Part shown: piece by piece, positions 17,814-27,570 of the stretch
How positions within the stretch are numbered: the first letter of the stretch is position 1
How the letters are laid out: the number at the start of each line of letters is the position of its first letter
Origin: Kiloniellales bacterium
Lineage (GTDB): Bacteria; Pseudomonadota; Alphaproteobacteria; Kiloniellales; JAKSBE01
Direction: 5' to 3'
Length of the DNA stretch: 64,000 nucleotides
Assembly: GCA_030066685.1 (NCBI GenBank)
Contig: JASJBF010000010.1
Location: forward strand, 62,001 to 126,000
Program-made: the position numbers and the translations under genes
The notes under the pieces: model-generated
Databases searched by the model: none
Seen by the model: the letters and a program-made list of their open reading frames with translations, nothing else
Told to the model about the DNA's origin: nothing

Positions 17814-20279
17814 TCAGGCCTCGTCCAGGTTGCGGCCCAGGACCTCGCGCTTGCCGACGTGGTTGGCCGGGCCGATCACGCCCTCGGACTCCATGCGCTC
17901 GATCAGCCGGGCGGCGCGGTTGTAGCCGATCTGCAGGTGCCGCTGCACGAAGCTGGTCGAGGCCTTGCGCTCGCTGCAGACCAGGGCCACCGCCCGGTCG
18001 TAGAGGTCGTCGCCGCTGCCGTTGGCCTCGCCGCCGAAGCCGTTGAGCTCCGGCTCCTCGTCCTCGGTGATCGCCTCGATGTAATCGGGCAGGCCCTGGG
18101 CCTTGAGGTGGGCCACGACGTCCTCGACCTCCTGGTCGGTCACCAAGGGGCCGTGGACGCGGGTGATCCGGCCGCCTTGGGCCATGTAGAGCATGTCGCC
18201 CTGGCCCAGAAGCTGCTCGGCGCCCATCTCGCCAAGGATGGTCCGGCTGTCGATCTTCGAGGTGACGTGGAAGGAGATCCGAGTCGGGAAGTTCGCCTTG
18301 ATGGTGCCGGTGATGACGTCGACCGAGGGCCGCTGGGTGGCCATCATCAGGTGGATGCCGGCGGCCCGGGCCATCTGCGACAGGCGCTGGACCGCGGCCT
18401 CGACGTCCTTGCCGGCGACCAGCATCAGGTCGGCCATCTCGTCGATCACCACCACGATGTAGGGCAGGGGCTGCAGGTCGATCGGCTGGTCCTCGTGCAG
18501 CGGGTTGCCGGTATCGGGGTCGAAGCCGACCTGGATCTTGCGGGTCAGGACCTCGCCCCGGCGCCGCGCTTCCTCGACCCGGGCGTTGTAGCCGTCGATG
18601 TTGCGCACCCCGAGCTGCGACATGGCCCGGTAGCGGTTCTCCATCTCGCGCACCGTCCACTTCAGCGCGACGATCGCCTTCTTCGGCTCGGTGACCACCG
18701 GTGACAGCAGGTGCGGGATGTCGTCGTAGACCGACAGCTCCAGCATCTTGGGATCGACCATGATGAAGCGGCACTTCTCCGGCGGCAGCCGGTAGAGCAG
18801 GGAGAGGATCATCGCGTTGAGCGAGACCGACTTGCCCGAGCCGGTGGTCCCGGCGATCAGCAGGTGCGGCATGCGCGCCAGGTCGACAATCTGGGCCATG
18901 CCGCTGATATCCTTGCCCAGGATCAGCGGCAGCTTGCCGCCGGCCCGCTCGAAGCCCTGGGAGCCGAGCAGTTCGCGCAGGTAGACCGTCTCGCGCTTGC
19001 TGTTGGGCAGCTCGATGCCGATGACGTTGGAACCCGGGACCACGGCGACGCGCACCGAGATCGCGCTCATCGAGCGGGCGATGTCGTCGGCCAGGCCGAC
19101 CACCCGGCTGGTCTTGGTGCCCGGCGCCGGCGCCAGCTCGTAGCGGGTCACCACGGGGCCGGGCCGGACCTTGACGATCTCGCCGCGCACGCCGAAGTCC
19201 TGCAGCACGGTCTCCAGAAGGCGGGCGTTCTTCTCCAACGCGTCGCGGTTCACAGCGCCGTGGGCCGCGTCGGCGGGCGGATTGGCCAGCAGGCTTAGCG
19301 GCGGCGACTCGTAGTCGCCGGCGCTGGCGAACTCGAAGCGCCTCTGGTTGGCCTTCTCGGCCTGCTTGCTCGGCTTGGTCCGGGGCGCCGGCGCGGCGAC
19401 CAGGTCGGCGCCCTCGGTCAGGGCCTTGGGCAGCGGCGGCAGCTCGTTCTCGAGCAGGACCGTGTCCTCCTCCTCAAGGTCGGCGCCGTTGCCCTGGGCG
19501 ACCAGCTGCGGCTCCTGGCGCGCGCCGTTCGCCTTCTGGCGCTTCTTCTTTTTCGGCGCCTTGGCGGCCGGCGCGGCCTTGGGTTCGGCGCGTGGCTCGC
19601 TCCGGGCGGCGCGGCGGCGCATCGGGCCGCCCGAACGCGCGGGCTCGCCGGCCCGCGGTCGCAGCAGCGGCCCGAAGAGGCGCAGCGGCCCGAGCAGAAG
19701 CCCCTGCCATTCCCCGGCGGAGAGGCCCAGGGTGTAGAGCAGCAGCAACCCGGCCAGCCCGGCGCTGCCGGTCGCCGCCATCCAGGGCTCGACCGAGGGA
19801 AAAGCGGCCAGCCGCTCCAGCAGCATTTGGCCCAGGGCGCCGCCAAGGCTGCTTTCCAGCGGCCAGGAGCCGGGCTTGGGCAGGGCCGCCAGAGCCGCCC
19901 CGGCAAAGACGACCACGGCCGGCACCAGGATGATCCGCAGCCACCAGCGCGGCCAGGCCCGGTCGCGCAGCGCCCGCCAGGCCCAGGCCCCGAAGGCCAG
20001 CGGCAGGACCATGGACGCGACCCCGGAATACTGCAGCAGGCCGTCGGCAATGGCGGCGCCGTCCCGCCCCAAGAGGTTGCGCGGCAGGCCGTCGCTGGCG
20101 CGGTTGAGGGAGGGATCGTTGGGATCGTAGCTGGACAGGGCCAGGACCAGGCCCAAGGCGACGAGCGCCAGGACTAGGCCCAGTAGCTCCATCACGCGGC
20201 GCTGCAGAAACTGGTTGCCGGGCGCCGGGCCACCGGCCTGCCGTCGCGAGGCTGCGGCCGCGCTTTGCCGAGCCGCCAT
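17814..20279 (-). CDS. ftsK: DNA translocase FtsK
   Basis: 821 residues from the ATG at 20279, chosen because GGAG lies 6 bases before it; an ATG at 20291 would put GGAG directly against the start. Four membrane segments lie within residues 25-195, then a short basic and Ala/Pro/Lys-rich linker, then the motor. TTGSGKS (Lys at 483) is Walker A and [12 protein letters not shown] is Walker B. The C-terminus has the winged-helix gamma domain ([20 protein letters not shown]) that reads KOPS sites. FtsK pumps DNA at the division septum and activates XerCD. The linker is short compared with that of enteric FtsK, which is usual outside enterics. Confidence 0.96.
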   Translation of the reverse strand: MAARQSAAAASRRQAGGPAPGNQFLQRRVMELLGLVLALVALGLVLALSSYDPNDPSLNRASDGLPRNLLGRDGAAIADGLLQYSGVASMVLPLAFGAWAWRALRDRAWPRWWLRIILVPAVVVFAGAALAALPKPGSWPLESSLGGALGQMLLERLAAFPSVEPWMAATGSAGLAGLLLLYTLGLSAGEWQGLLLGPLRLFGPLLRPRAGEPARSGGPMRRRAARSEPRAEPKAAPAAKAPKKKKRQKANGARQEPQLVAQGNGADLEEEDTVLLENELPPLPKALTEGADLVAAPAPRTKPSKQAEKANQRRFEFASAGDYESPPLSLLANPPADAAHGAVNRDALEKNARLLETVLQDFGVRGEIVKVRPGPVVTRYELAPAPGTKTSRVVGLADDIARSMSAISVRVAVVPGSNVIGIELPNSKRETVYLRELLGSQGFERAGGKLPLILGKDISGMAQIVDLARMPHLLIAGTTGSGKSVSLNAMILSLLYRLPPEKCRFIMVDPKMLELSVYDDIPHLLSPVVTEPKKAIVALKWTVREMENRYRAMSQLGVRNIDGYNARVEEARRRGEVLTRKIQVGFDPDTGNPLHEDQPIDLQPLPYIVVVIDEMADLMLVAGKDVEAAVQRLSQMARAAGIHLMMATQRPSVDVITGTIKANFPTRISFHVTSKIDSRTILGEMGAEQLLGQGDMLYMAQGGRITRVHGPLVTDQEVEDVVAHLKAQGLPDYIEAITEDEEPELNGFGGEANGSGDDLYDRAVALVCSERKASTSFVQRHLQIGYNRAARLIERMESEGVIGPANHVGKREVLGRNLDEA

Positions 20280-20307
20280 GGCTATCTCCATCTCCAGTCC
20301 GTCGCCC

Positions 20308-21498
20308 TCATTGCAGCACCTCGACCAAGCGGCCGAGAGCGGCTTCCGTAAGTGCGGGATCGTCGACGAGAGCTATACGGATATAGGGAGCCCCGGGCGC
20401 GGAGTCATCGCCTTCCTGACCGCACATGTAGGCGCCCGGCAGGACCCGGATCCCGGCTTCGCGCCAGAGCTTGAGCGCCGCCGCCTCGCCATCGCCCACG
20501 TCCAGCCAGAGAAAGAAGCCGCCGGCCGGCCGGCGGGCGCCGAAGCGGTTGCCCAGGACCCGCTCGGCGACGGCGAAGTTTTCCCGATAGCGTTGCCGAT
20601 TGGCCACAACATGGGCCTCGTCCTGCCAGAGCCGCGTGCCCGCCGCAAGGACCGGCAGCGGCACGCCGGCGCCGCCGAAGCGGAAGGCCTGGTCCAGGCG
20701 ATCGATCAGCGCCGGATCGCCGGCCACGAAGCCGCAGCGCAGCCCGGCCGCGCTGGAGCGCTTGGACAGGGAATGGAAGGCCAGGACGCCCTCCAGGTTG
20801 CCGCTGGCGGCGGCGAGCTGCAAGGCGCCCGGCGGCGGGTCGTCGAAGTAGATTTCGGAATAGCACTCGTCGAAGGCCGCGACGAAGCCGTGTGTCCGGG
20901 CGCTCTCGATCAGCGCGGCCTGCTTGGCGGCCTCGGCGACCGCGCCCTGCGGGTTGGCCGGAGAGCAGAGATAGGCCAGGGCGGCGCGCGCCAGGATCGC
21001 CGGGTCCAGGGCGGTGTAGTCCGGCTGGAAGCCGGTCTCGGCGGTGGCCGGCACCATGACCGCTTGGGCCCCGACCGCGGCCGCCGCGCCGGAATAGACG
21101 TGATAGGCCGGGTTGGGCATCAGGATGGCGCCCCTCCCCTCCCCTCCCCCGGCCAGAACGACCGCGGCGAAGAACAGGCCCTCGCGCGAGCCGGGCAGGG
21201 GCAGGACGTGGCGCTCCGGATCGAGGAAATCCTCCGGCAGGCCGTAGCGGCGGTTGAGCCAGGCGACCGCGGCCGCGCGGTAGGCGACGTCGCCGCGCGG
21301 CGGCGGGTAGCGCGACCAGCCCGCCGCCGCCTCGGCGATCGCATCGGCGACGAAGTCCGGCGGCGCGTTGCGCGGCTCGCCCACCTGCAGGAGGACCGGC
21401 TTGCCCTTCGGACCGACCGAGGGCCCCGGCGGGATGCCGTCGAGCAAGGCGGCAAGTCGCAGGAAGGGATGAAAGGCCTGAAGCTGCGCTTCGCTCAA
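20308..21498 (-). CDS. class I/II PLP-dependent aminotransferase (DapC/succinyldiaminopimelate type)
   Basis: 396 residues. The start is a TTG at 21498 with GGAG 10 bases upstream; no in-frame ATG lies close, so the start is moderately sure. [12 protein letters not shown] opens the fold, [10 protein letters not shown] is the cofactor-contacting Asn motif, [13 protein letters not shown] holds the cofactor Asp and Tyr, [15 protein letters not shown] the Schiff-base Lys, and YIRIALV the substrate-carboxylate Arg. The N-terminus resembles alphaproteobacterial N-succinyldiaminopimelate aminotransferases found beside ftsK/amt, suggesting a role in lysine and peptidoglycan precursor synthesis. Other amino-acid substrates cannot be excluded. 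Confidence 0.85.
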   Translation of the reverse strand: MSEAQLQAFHPFLRLAALLDGIPPGPSVGPKGKPVLLQVGEPRNAPPDFVADAIAEAAAGWSRYPPPRGDVAYRAAAVAWLNRRYGLPEDFLDPERHVLPLPGSREGLFFAAVVLAGGGEGRGAILMPNPAYHVYSGAAAAVGAQAVMVPATAETGFQPDYTALDPAILARAALAYLCSPANPQGAVAEAAKQAALIESARTHGFVAAFDECYSEIYFDDPPPGALQLAAASGNLEGVLAFHSLSKRSSAAGLRCGFVAGDPALIDRLDQAFRFGGAGVPLPVLAAGTRLWQDEAHVVANRQRYRENFAVAERVLGNRFGARRPAGGFFLWLDVGDGEAAALKLWREAGIRVLPGAYMCGQEGDDSAPGAPYIRIALVDDPALTEAALGRLVEVLQ

Positions 21499-21706
21499 AT
21501 CGGCTCGGCTCCGCTCATGGCTGTGACGAGGAGGCCTGGTGCCCCGGTTCGCCGCCGCGGGGGGACAAAAGCCTGGGAAATCTAGTGGTTGCCCTGCCGC
21601 GGGACAAGGCGGAAGCCCGGATCGGCCCCGCAGCGGCAGCTTTAGCCCCGGAATGCGGCCAGATTTCGACCGCGGTGCGGGCGCTTTTGTGTTTCAGAGA
21701 CAAAAA

Positions 21707-21736
21707 GGGCCCGGGCGGAGTGCGCCGCCCGGGCCC
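21707..21736 (-). terminator. strong rho-independent terminator of amt
   Basis: Perfect 12-bp GC stem (GGGCCCGGGCGG / CCGCCCGGGCCC) with a 6-base loop. On the minus strand it is followed by TTTTTG. It lies 19 bp past the amt stop, so amt is terminated before the aminotransferase gene. Confidence 0.9.
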
Positions 21737-21755
21737 GGAGGGGAAGGGGTTCAGG

Positions 21756-23111
21756 TCAGATGGCCTGCGACCCCCTGCCGAATTCCGGATAGGCCTCCTG
21801 GCCCAGCTCCATGGTGTCCAGCCCGGCGTGCTCCTCCTCTTCGCTGACCCGGATGCCGAGGGTGAACTTGAGCGCCAGCCAGAGGACGGCGCTGGTCACC
21901 GCCACGAAGGCGCCGACCGCGACGATGCCGATCACCTGGACGCCCAGGCTGCCGGCGCCGAAGATGCCGACCGCCAGGGTGCCCCAGATGCCGGCCACCA
22001 GGTGCGCCGGGATGGCCCCGACCACGTCGTCGATCCGCAGCTTGTCGAGCAGCGGCACGCTGGCCACCACCAGGACACCGCCGATGCCGCCGATCAGGAT
22101 CGACAAGAGGTGGTTCTGCAGGTCGGGCCCGGCGGTGATCGAGACCAGGCCGGCGATGGCGCCGTTCAGGGCCATGGTCAGGTCGATCTTCTTGAAAACG
22201 ATCTGGCTCGCCGCCATGGCCGCGATCACGCCGCCGGCCGCGGCCAGGTTGGTGTTGACGAAGACGATGGCCATGGCCGAGGCGTCGAGGGCCGAGCCCA
22301 GGGCCAGCTGCGAGCCGCCGTTGAAGCCGAACCAGCCGAGCCAGAGCACGAAGGTGCCCAGGGTCGCCAGCGGCAGGTTGGCGCCGGGCATGGGGTGGAC
22401 CTTGCCGTCGGGGCCGTACTTGCCTTTGCGGGCGCCGAGGATGATCGCGCCGGTCAGGGCCGCCCAGCCGCCCACGGAGTGGACGATGGTCGAGCCGGCG
22501 AAGTCCGAGAAGCCCATCTCGGAGAGCCAGCCGCCGCCCCAGGTCCAGGCGCCCTGGATCGGATAGATGAAGCCGGTGAGCACGACCACGAAGAGCAGGA
22601 AGGGCCAGACCTTGATCCGCTCCGCCAGAGTTCCCGAGACGATCGAGGCCGCGGTCGCCACGAAGACCATCTGGAAGAACCAGTCGGACATGACCGAATA
22701 GCCGTTCTCGGTCACCGCGGCGACCAGTTCGGGGGTCGCCTCATCGGCCCCGAGCAACGCGATTTCGGCCTCCGAGGTATTGTAGAGGAGCGAAAAGCTG
22801 CCGATCCAGCCGCTGACGTCGGTGTACATCAGGCTGTAGCCGATGAGGTAGTAGAGGATGCCCGCGATCGAATAGAGCGCGATGTTCTTGAGGCAGATGG
22901 TCGCCGTGTTCTTGGAGCGGACCAGGCCCGATTCCAGCATCGCGAAGCCCGCCGCCATCCACATGACCAGCGCGCCGCAAACCAGGAATGAAAAGGTGTT
23001 GAAGACGTAGGCGGTCTCGGCCGAGACCTCCGCCCAAGCCGGTGACGCGACCAGTAGGCCGCCGAGGCCGGCCAGAACGGCCAGGCCTGTCTTGTGGTTC
23101 ATGCGGATCAT
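21756..23111 (-). CDS. amt: ammonium transporter
   Basis: 451 residues from the ATG at 23111, with AGGAGG 5 bases before it. A cleavable signal peptide (ASPAWAEV) is followed by about eleven membrane segments. AGFAMLESGLVRSKN, DFAGSTIVHSVGGWAAL (first pore His) and HLVAGIWGTLAVG (second pore His) are classic Amt/Rh motifs. It moves ammonium or ammonia across the inner membrane. The gene stands alone: a perfect terminator follows it and no P-II gene is adjacent. A sigma-54-type promoter lies about 110 bp upstream, which fits control by nitrogen limitation. Confidence 0.95.
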   Translation of the reverse strand: MIRMNHKTGLAVLAGLGGLLVASPAWAEVSAETAYVFNTFSFLVCGALVMWMAAGFAMLESGLVRSKNTATICLKNIALYSIAGILYYLIGYSLMYTDVSGWIGSFSLLYNTSEAEIALLGADEATPELVAAVTENGYSVMSDWFFQMVFVATAASIVSGTLAERIKVWPFLLFVVVLTGFIYPIQGAWTWGGGWLSEMGFSDFAGSTIVHSVGGWAALTGAIILGARKGKYGPDGKVHPMPGANLPLATLGTFVLWLGWFGFNGGSQLALGSALDASAMAIVFVNTNLAAAGGVIAAMAASQIVFKKIDLTMALNGAIAGLVSITAGPDLQNHLLSILIGGIGGVLVVASVPLLDKLRIDDVVGAIPAHLVAGIWGTLAVGIFGAGSLGVQVIGIVAVGAFVAVTSAVLWLALKFTLGIRVSEEEEHAGLDTMELGQEAYPEFGRGSQAI

Positions 23112-23221
23112 CGCTCCCTCCTGCAAGTCCAGGTGATCGGGCCGGATCGAAACGCCGAAAGCGCACGGCTTCCCGCCGCCCGGTGATCTCGGCCCTGCCC
23201 CCGTCGTTCTCCGCGCCGCTT

Positions 23222-23239
23222 GTTCAAGCCCCGTGCCAA
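23222..23239 (-). promoter_or_regulatory. candidate sigma-54 promoter for amt
   Basis: On the minus strand the sequence reads TGGCACGGGGCTTGAA. It matches the -24 element (TGGCACG) exactly and the -12 element as TTGA instead of TTGC, with correct 4-base spacing after the G. Transcription would begin near 23211, about 100 bases before the amt start. Confidence 0.6.
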
Positions 23240-23327
23240 ACCCGGTAGCGGCCTTCGAATGCCATTGGATTCAAACGCCTAGCCCTGGGGCTTAAAACCG
23301 CCGAGCGCGCGCGCTCCGGGCGTAGAC

Positions 23328-23373
23328 TGCCTATGAATTAGGCAAAATCGCTCAGACGATCAAAAATTAGGCA
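23328..23373. promoter_or_regulatory. inverted repeat TGCCTA-N5-TAGGCA plus a third half-site
   Basis: A perfect 6-bp inverted repeat (23328-23344) is followed 29 bp on by a direct copy of its right half (AATTAGGCA at 23336 and 23365). It lies upstream of the probable amt promoter and before the divergent monooxygenase gene, a usual place for a repressor or activator site. The binding protein is unknown. Confidence 0.4.
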
Positions 23374-23478
23374 GGCAACCCGGCTTTTTCTGCTTCACGA
23401 CGGCCGCTGCGGGGCAAGTTGCCAGAGCGGCGCGAAGCGGCGATGCTGGCCGCGGTGGCGAGTTCGGAGCGCGAGGGC

Positions 23479-24744
23479 ATGGCGATAGCGGAGATCGAAA
23501 CCGAGGTCCTGGTCGTCGGCGGCGGCATGGTCGGGCTGACCCTGGCCTGCACCCTGGCCGGCGCCGGGGTGCCGACGGTTCTGCTCGAGCGCCGGGCCCT
23601 GGACGACATGGTCGAGGACGCCTTCGACGGCCGGGCCTCGGCCATCGCCCAGGGCTCGCGCCAGGCGCTGGACACCGCCGGCCTCTGGGCCGGGATGGCG
23701 CCGCAGGCCCAGCCGATCCTCGACATCCGGGTCTCGGACGGGCAGCTCGGGAGTGCTGGGCTCTGGGAGGGCGCCGCGCCGCTTTTTCTCCACTACGACC
23801 ACCGCGAGGTCGGCGAACTGCCGCTGGGCTACATCGTCGAGAACCGTGCCATCCGCCTGGCCCTGAACGCGGCCGCGGCCGCGGCGCCGGCGTTGACGGT
23901 CCTGGCCCCGGCCGCGCTGGAACAGCTCGACCGCGGCCCCGCCGGGGTCGAGGCGCGGCTGGCGGGCGGCGGGCGGATCCGCGCCCAGGTCGCCGTCGCC
24001 GCCGAGGGCCGGCGCTCGCGCCTGCGCGCCGAGGCCGGGATCCGCTGCGCCGAATGGAGCTATCCCCAGACCGGCATCGTCTGCACCATCGCCCACGCAG
24101 AGCCGCACCACGGCGTCGCCCACGAGCACTTCCTGCCGGCCGGGCCCTTCGCGGTGCTTCCCATGGTCGACGATGCCGAGGGCCGGCACCGCTCCTCCAT
24201 CGTCTGGACCGAGCGGTGCGAGCTGGCCGAGGCCATGCTGGCCCTGGACGACGCCGCCTTCTCGGCGGAGATGCAGCGGCGCTTCGGCGACAGCCTGGGC
24301 CGGATCCGCCTGCTCGGGCAGCGTTGGTCTTATCCGCTGTCGCTGCTGCACGCCGAGCGCTATATCGACCGGCGCCTGGCCCTGGTCGGCGACGCGGCCC
24401 ACGGCATCCACCCGATCGCCGGACAGGGCCTAAACCTCGGCCTGCGCGACGTCGCGGTCCTGGCCGAGACCCTGGTCGACGCCCGGCGCCTGGGCCTGGA
24501 CCTCGGCGGCGGCCCGGCCCTGGCCCGCTACCAGCGCTGGCGCCGCTTCGACAACGTTATGCTGACCGTGGTCACCGACGGCCTGAACCGGCTCTTTTCC
24601 AACGACTTCGGCCCCCTGCGCCTGGCCCGCGGCCTCGGCCTGGCCGCGGTCGGCCGCATCGCGCCGCTGAAGCGCCTCCTGATGCGCCACGCCATGGGCC
24701 TTGAGGGCGACCTCCCCCGCCTGATCCGCGGCCAGCCGCTGTAG
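23479..24744 (+). CDS. UbiH/UbiF/COQ6-family FAD-dependent monooxygenase
   Basis: 421 residues from the ATG at 23479 (MAIAEIETEVLVVGGGMVG); longer in-frame starts at 23443 and 23419 are possible. VLVVGGGMVGLTLA is the dinucleotide-binding GxGxxG motif, and LVGDAAHGIHPIAGQGLNLG contains the GDAAH FAD motif and the UbiH/COQ6 family signature. These enzymes hydroxylate the ubiquinone ring during its synthesis; which ring position is modified cannot be told from sequence. It is divergent from amt. The last gene of the next operon converges on it with 35 bp between stops. Confidence 0.92.
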   Translation: MAIAEIETEVLVVGGGMVGLTLACTLAGAGVPTVLLERRALDDMVEDAFDGRASAIAQGSRQALDTAGLWAGMAPQAQPILDIRVSDGQLGSAGLWEGAAPLFLHYDHREVGELPLGYIVENRAIRLALNAAAAAAPALTVLAPAALEQLDRGPAGVEARLAGGGRIRAQVAVAAEGRRSRLRAEAGIRCAEWSYPQTGIVCTIAHAEPHHGVAHEHFLPAGPFAVLPMVDDAEGRHRSSIVWTERCELAEAMLALDDAAFSAEMQRRFGDSLGRIRLLGQRWSYPLSLLHAERYIDRRLALVGDAAHGIHPIAGQGLNLGLRDVAVLAETLVDARRLGLDLGGGPALARYQRWRRFDNVMLTVVTDGLNRLFSNDFGPLRLARGLGLAAVGRIAPLKRLLMRHAMGLEGDLPRLIRGQPL

Positions 24745-24779
24745 TCGCAGGCGGCCGCCGGCGGACTGCAGGTCGATCC

Positions 24780-26054
24780 TTACACGTCCCGCGGCAGCAG
24801 GTCGTCCTCGAAGGGGAAGGTCGAGAGGCGCTCGACGCCGGTCTCGGTGACCAGGACCTGCTCCTCCAGCTTGACGCCTTCCTGGCCGCCGACCTCGCCG
24901 ATGTAGCTCTCGACGCAGAGGGTCATGCCGGCCTCGACCACGCCGTCGTAGCCGCCGCGCACGCCCTCCAGGTCCTGGGCGTAGGCGATGTGCGGGTACT
25001 CGTCGCAGAGCCCGACCCCGTGGTAGACCGCGGAATAGCGGTTGGGCGCGAACTTCGGCGGCAGGACGTAGGACAGCTCGGCCAGCTCGCGGAAGCTCAT
25101 CCCGGCCTTGAGGATGCCGATGTTGTGCTCGATCTGCTCCACCGCCATGGTGTAGAGGCGGCGTTGTTCCTCGCTCGGCCGCCCGGGGCCGCAGAAGTGC
25201 GCGCGCGAGATGTCGGCGCAGTAGCTGAAGGGCCCGATCAGGTCGGTGTCGTAGCAGACCAGCTCGCCCGGCCGAATGATCCGGTCGCTGCATTCCTGGA
25301 ACCAGGGGTTGGTCCGGGTGCCCGAGGACAGCAGGCGGGTCTCGATCCATTCGCCGCCCCTCGCGATGTTGACCTGGTGCAGGATCGACCAGAGCTCGTT
25401 CTCGGTCATCCCGGCCTCCAGGGTCTCGCGCATCTGCGCCATGCCGGCCTCGCAGACCGCGATGGCCTGGACCATGCAGGCCAGCTCGTCCGGCGACTTG
25501 ATCAGCCGGGCCAGCTCCATGACCTCCTGGCCTTCGCAGATCTCGATGCCCAGCTCGGCCAAGGCCGCCGCCCCCGCTGGGTCGCAGTGGTCGAGCGCCA
25601 GGCGCCGGTTGCCGCCGCCGTGCCGCTGCACCAGGTCCGCGGTCTCGTCGGCCCAGGCCTTGGCCCGCGCCGCAACCTTGGGTCCGGCGCCGAAGTAGAA
25701 CCAGGAGCAGGTCGGGCGCACCTCGTCGACGGTCTCGATGCCCTGGGACAGGTGCTCGCAGTTGTGGAAGTCGAAGAGCACCACCGGCCCTTCGGTCGGG
25801 ATGAAGCAGTAGCGCGCCCGGTTGTGCAGGATCCAGACCGTCATGTTCCGCGTGCCCGTGGCGTAGCGGATGTTGATCGGGTCGAAGAGCAGGATGCCGG
25901 CGTAGTCGCGGGCCCTCAGCTGCGCGCGCACCCGGCCTAGGCGGTAGGCCCGCAGCCTGCGCAGGTCGACGGCGTCCTCGCTGTCGCTCAGCGACGGCAG
26001 GAGCGGCTTGACGACCGGGGTTTGGGCGGGGCCGGGCTGGGTGTCGGGCGCCAT
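24780..26054 (-). CDS. DddP-like M24-family enzyme (candidate DMSP lyase)
   Basis: 424 residues from the ATG at 26054 (AGGAG 6 bases upstream). The fold is creatinase/aminopeptidase (M24). The sequence resembles the dimethylsulfoniopropionate lyase DddP: GGEWIETRLLSSG, NPWFQEC, CYDTDLIG, ADISR and YHGVGLCDE. Compared from memory with Ruegeria DddP, the six metal ligands (D295, D297, D307, H371, E406, E421) align with D269, D271, D281, H345, E382 and E397 here. The catalytic Asp377 and Tyr366 align with D351 and Y340. DddP releases dimethyl sulfide and acrylate. No acrylate-degradation or DMSP-transporter gene is adjacent, so a related non-lyase M24 activity remains possible. Confidence 0.75.
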   Translation of the reverse strand: MAPDTQPGPAQTPVVKPLLPSLSDSEDAVDLRRLRAYRLGRVRAQLRARDYAGILLFDPINIRYATGTRNMTVWILHNRARYCFIPTEGPVVLFDFHNCEHLSQGIETVDEVRPTCSWFYFGAGPKVAARAKAWADETADLVQRHGGGNRRLALDHCDPAGAAALAELGIEICEGQEVMELARLIKSPDELACMVQAIAVCEAGMAQMRETLEAGMTENELWSILHQVNIARGGEWIETRLLSSGTRTNPWFQECSDRIIRPGELVCYDTDLIGPFSYCADISRAHFCGPGRPSEEQRRLYTMAVEQIEHNIGILKAGMSFRELAELSYVLPPKFAPNRYSAVYHGVGLCDEYPHIAYAQDLEGVRGGYDGVVEAGMTLCVESYIGEVGGQEGVKLEEQVLVTETGVERLSTFPFEDDLLPRDV

Positions 26055-26253
26055 GCTGGTCTCCTGTCGCAAGGGACGACTTTCCTTGCAAGCAGAAACC
26101 CAGGCAACTCAGAGGTCTAACGCAGGTGCGACACAAGCGCGGCTTTGCGACTCCTCGGGGCGCGGGCTTCGGAGACACTGGTCCGAAGGGCGGGGCCTTG
26201 TTGCCCTGCCATCAAGGGGGAGGAGGCCGTCGGACCGGATCTGTACGAGACGG

Positions 26254-26649
26254 TCAGCCCCGGTCGGGCGGGTCGCGGGACAGGCCCTGGGCCGCCAGGG
26301 CGTCGAGGTAGGCCTGCCACTTCTCCTCCCGGGCCTCGCCCAGCTCGTAGAGGTACTTCCAGGAGAAAATGCCGGTGTCGTGCAGGTCGTCGAAGCGGAT
26401 CTTGACCGCGTAGTTGCCGACCGGCTCGATCTCCAGGATGCCGACGTGGCGCCGGCCGGACACGGTCTGCTTCTGGCCCGGCCCGTGGCCCTGGACCTCG
26501 GCCGAGGGGCTCTCGACCCGCAGGTACTCCGCCGGATAGGAGAAGGTCACCCCGTTGTCGAAGTCGATCTCCAGGCGCTTCTCCGCGCTGACGTAGCGGA
26601 TTTCGCTCGGCCAGTGCGTGGTTTCCAGCGCGGCATCCCGCTCGCTCAT
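26254..26649 (-). CDS. DUF971 protein (gamma-butyrobetaine hydroxylase-like N-terminal domain)
   Basis: 131 residues. WPSEIRYVSAEKRLEIDFDNG, FSYPAEYLRVESPSAEVQGHG and NYAVKIRFDDLHDTGIFSWKYL are the conserved blocks of DUF971. This domain also forms the N-terminal part of gamma-butyrobetaine hydroxylase and occurs alone in many proteobacteria. The exact role is unknown; an iron-sulfur or metal-related function has been suggested for relatives. It is followed by no further gene in its operon and lies 19 bp after the Trm112-like gene. Confidence 0.87.
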   Translation of the reverse strand: MSERDAALETTHWPSEIRYVSAEKRLEIDFDNGVTFSYPAEYLRVESPSAEVQGHGPGQKQTVSGRRHVGILEIEPVGNYAVKIRFDDLHDTGIFSWKYLYELGEAREEKWQAYLDALAAQGLSRDPPDRG

Positions 26650-26668
26650 GGCCGCCGGCTCCCGGGCC

Positions 26669-26872
26669 TCAGGACTCGAGCGGCCGGGCTTCGTCGCGCA
26701 GCATGATCGGGATGCCGTCGCGGATCGGATAGGCCAGGCCGGCCTGGCGGCTGATCAGCTCCTGGTGCTCGGCGTCGTACTCGAGCGGCCCCTTGGTCAC
26801 CGGACAGACCAGGATCTCCAGGAGCTTGCGGTCCACGCCCGCGCCCTTGCCTTGCTTCGCTTCCTCGGACAT
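26669..26872 (-). CDS. Trm112-family small protein (UPF0434)
   Basis: 67 residues from the ATG at 26872, with GGGAG 9 bases upstream; a GTG immediately before it is an alternative. [35 protein letters not shown] is the Trm112/YcaR pattern. Only one Cys of the zinc-type CPxC is kept (CPVTKG), as in most bacterial members. In eukaryotes Trm112 activates several methyltransferases; the bacterial role is not settled. It is third in a Trx / Lon-like / Trm112 / DUF971 set that is a conserved alphaproteobacterial arrangement. Confidence 0.9.
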   Translation of the reverse strand: MSEEAKQGKGAGVDRKLLEILVCPVTKGPLEYDAEHQELISRQAGLAYPIRDGIPIMLRDEARPLES

Positions 26873-26913
26873 CACCGTGATCTCCCGTCCAAGCGCCCCG
26901 GCGGGGGCCGCGC

Positions 26914-27570
26914 TCAGTGCCTGACCAGGTCTTCGCCGCTCTCGACCTTCGACATCTCCAGCACCGCGAAGAGCGTGTCGGCCCTGGCCGCCAGGGTCTG
27001 GGCCTCGAGGAGCGCCTGCTTCTCCGGCGGCTCGAAGGGGCAGAGCATGGCCATGGTGTTGACCAGGGTCTCGCCGTTCAGGCGGGCCACCGCCTGCCAG
27101 TCCACGGAAAGCTCGCGCTCGGCGAAGAACTGCCGCAGCGCCGTCATTAGGCGCTCGCGGTCGAGCTCGATCGCCTCCTCCTCGAGATCGCCGCGAAAGG
27201 CGTCGAAGGTCGGCGCGACCCGGCGGTAGCCGTTGTACGGCTCGAGCTCCCGCGCCACGGAAAAGCGCAGCAGGCCACGCAGGGTGATCAGGTAGCGGCC
27301 GTCGTCGGTCTCGTTGAAGGCGGCGATCTGGCCGGCGCAGCCGACGTCGTAGATCGCGGCACCGCCCGGATCGTCCTCGCCGTCGCGCGGCTGGACCATC
27401 CCGATCAGGCGCGAGCCGGCCAGGGCGTCCTGGACCATGCAGAGGTAGCGCGGCTCGAAGATGTTGAGCGGCAGGTGGCCGCGCGGCAAAAGCAGCGCAC
27501 CCGGCAGGGGAAAGACCGGCAGGTCCGGGGGCAGATCCTCGAAGTCGGGATCGAAGGGATGCGGGCTCAT
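26914..27570 (-). CDS. Lon N-terminal (substrate-binding) domain protein, no protease part
   Basis: 218 residues; the start overlaps the thioredoxin stop as [29 protein letters not shown] is represented by [13 protein letters not shown] and [10 protein letters not shown], the signature of the Lon N-terminal PUA-like domain. [19 protein letters not shown] and a helical C-terminus ([13 protein letters not shown]) follow. It lacks the AAA and Ser-Lys protease parts of Lon, so it is thought to bind substrates or peptides only. It is co-transcribed with a thioredoxin-TPR gene. Confidence 0.92.
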   Translation of the reverse strand: MSPHPFDPDFEDLPPDLPVFPLPGALLLPRGHLPLNIFEPRYLCMVQDALAGSRLIGMVQPRDGEDDPGGAAIYDVGCAGQIAAFNETDDGRYLITLRGLLRFSVARELEPYNGYRRVAPTFDAFRGDLEEEAIELDRERLMTALRQFFAERELSVDWQAVARLNGETLVNTMAMLCPFEPPEKQALLEAQTLAARADTLFAVLEMSKVESGEDLVRH

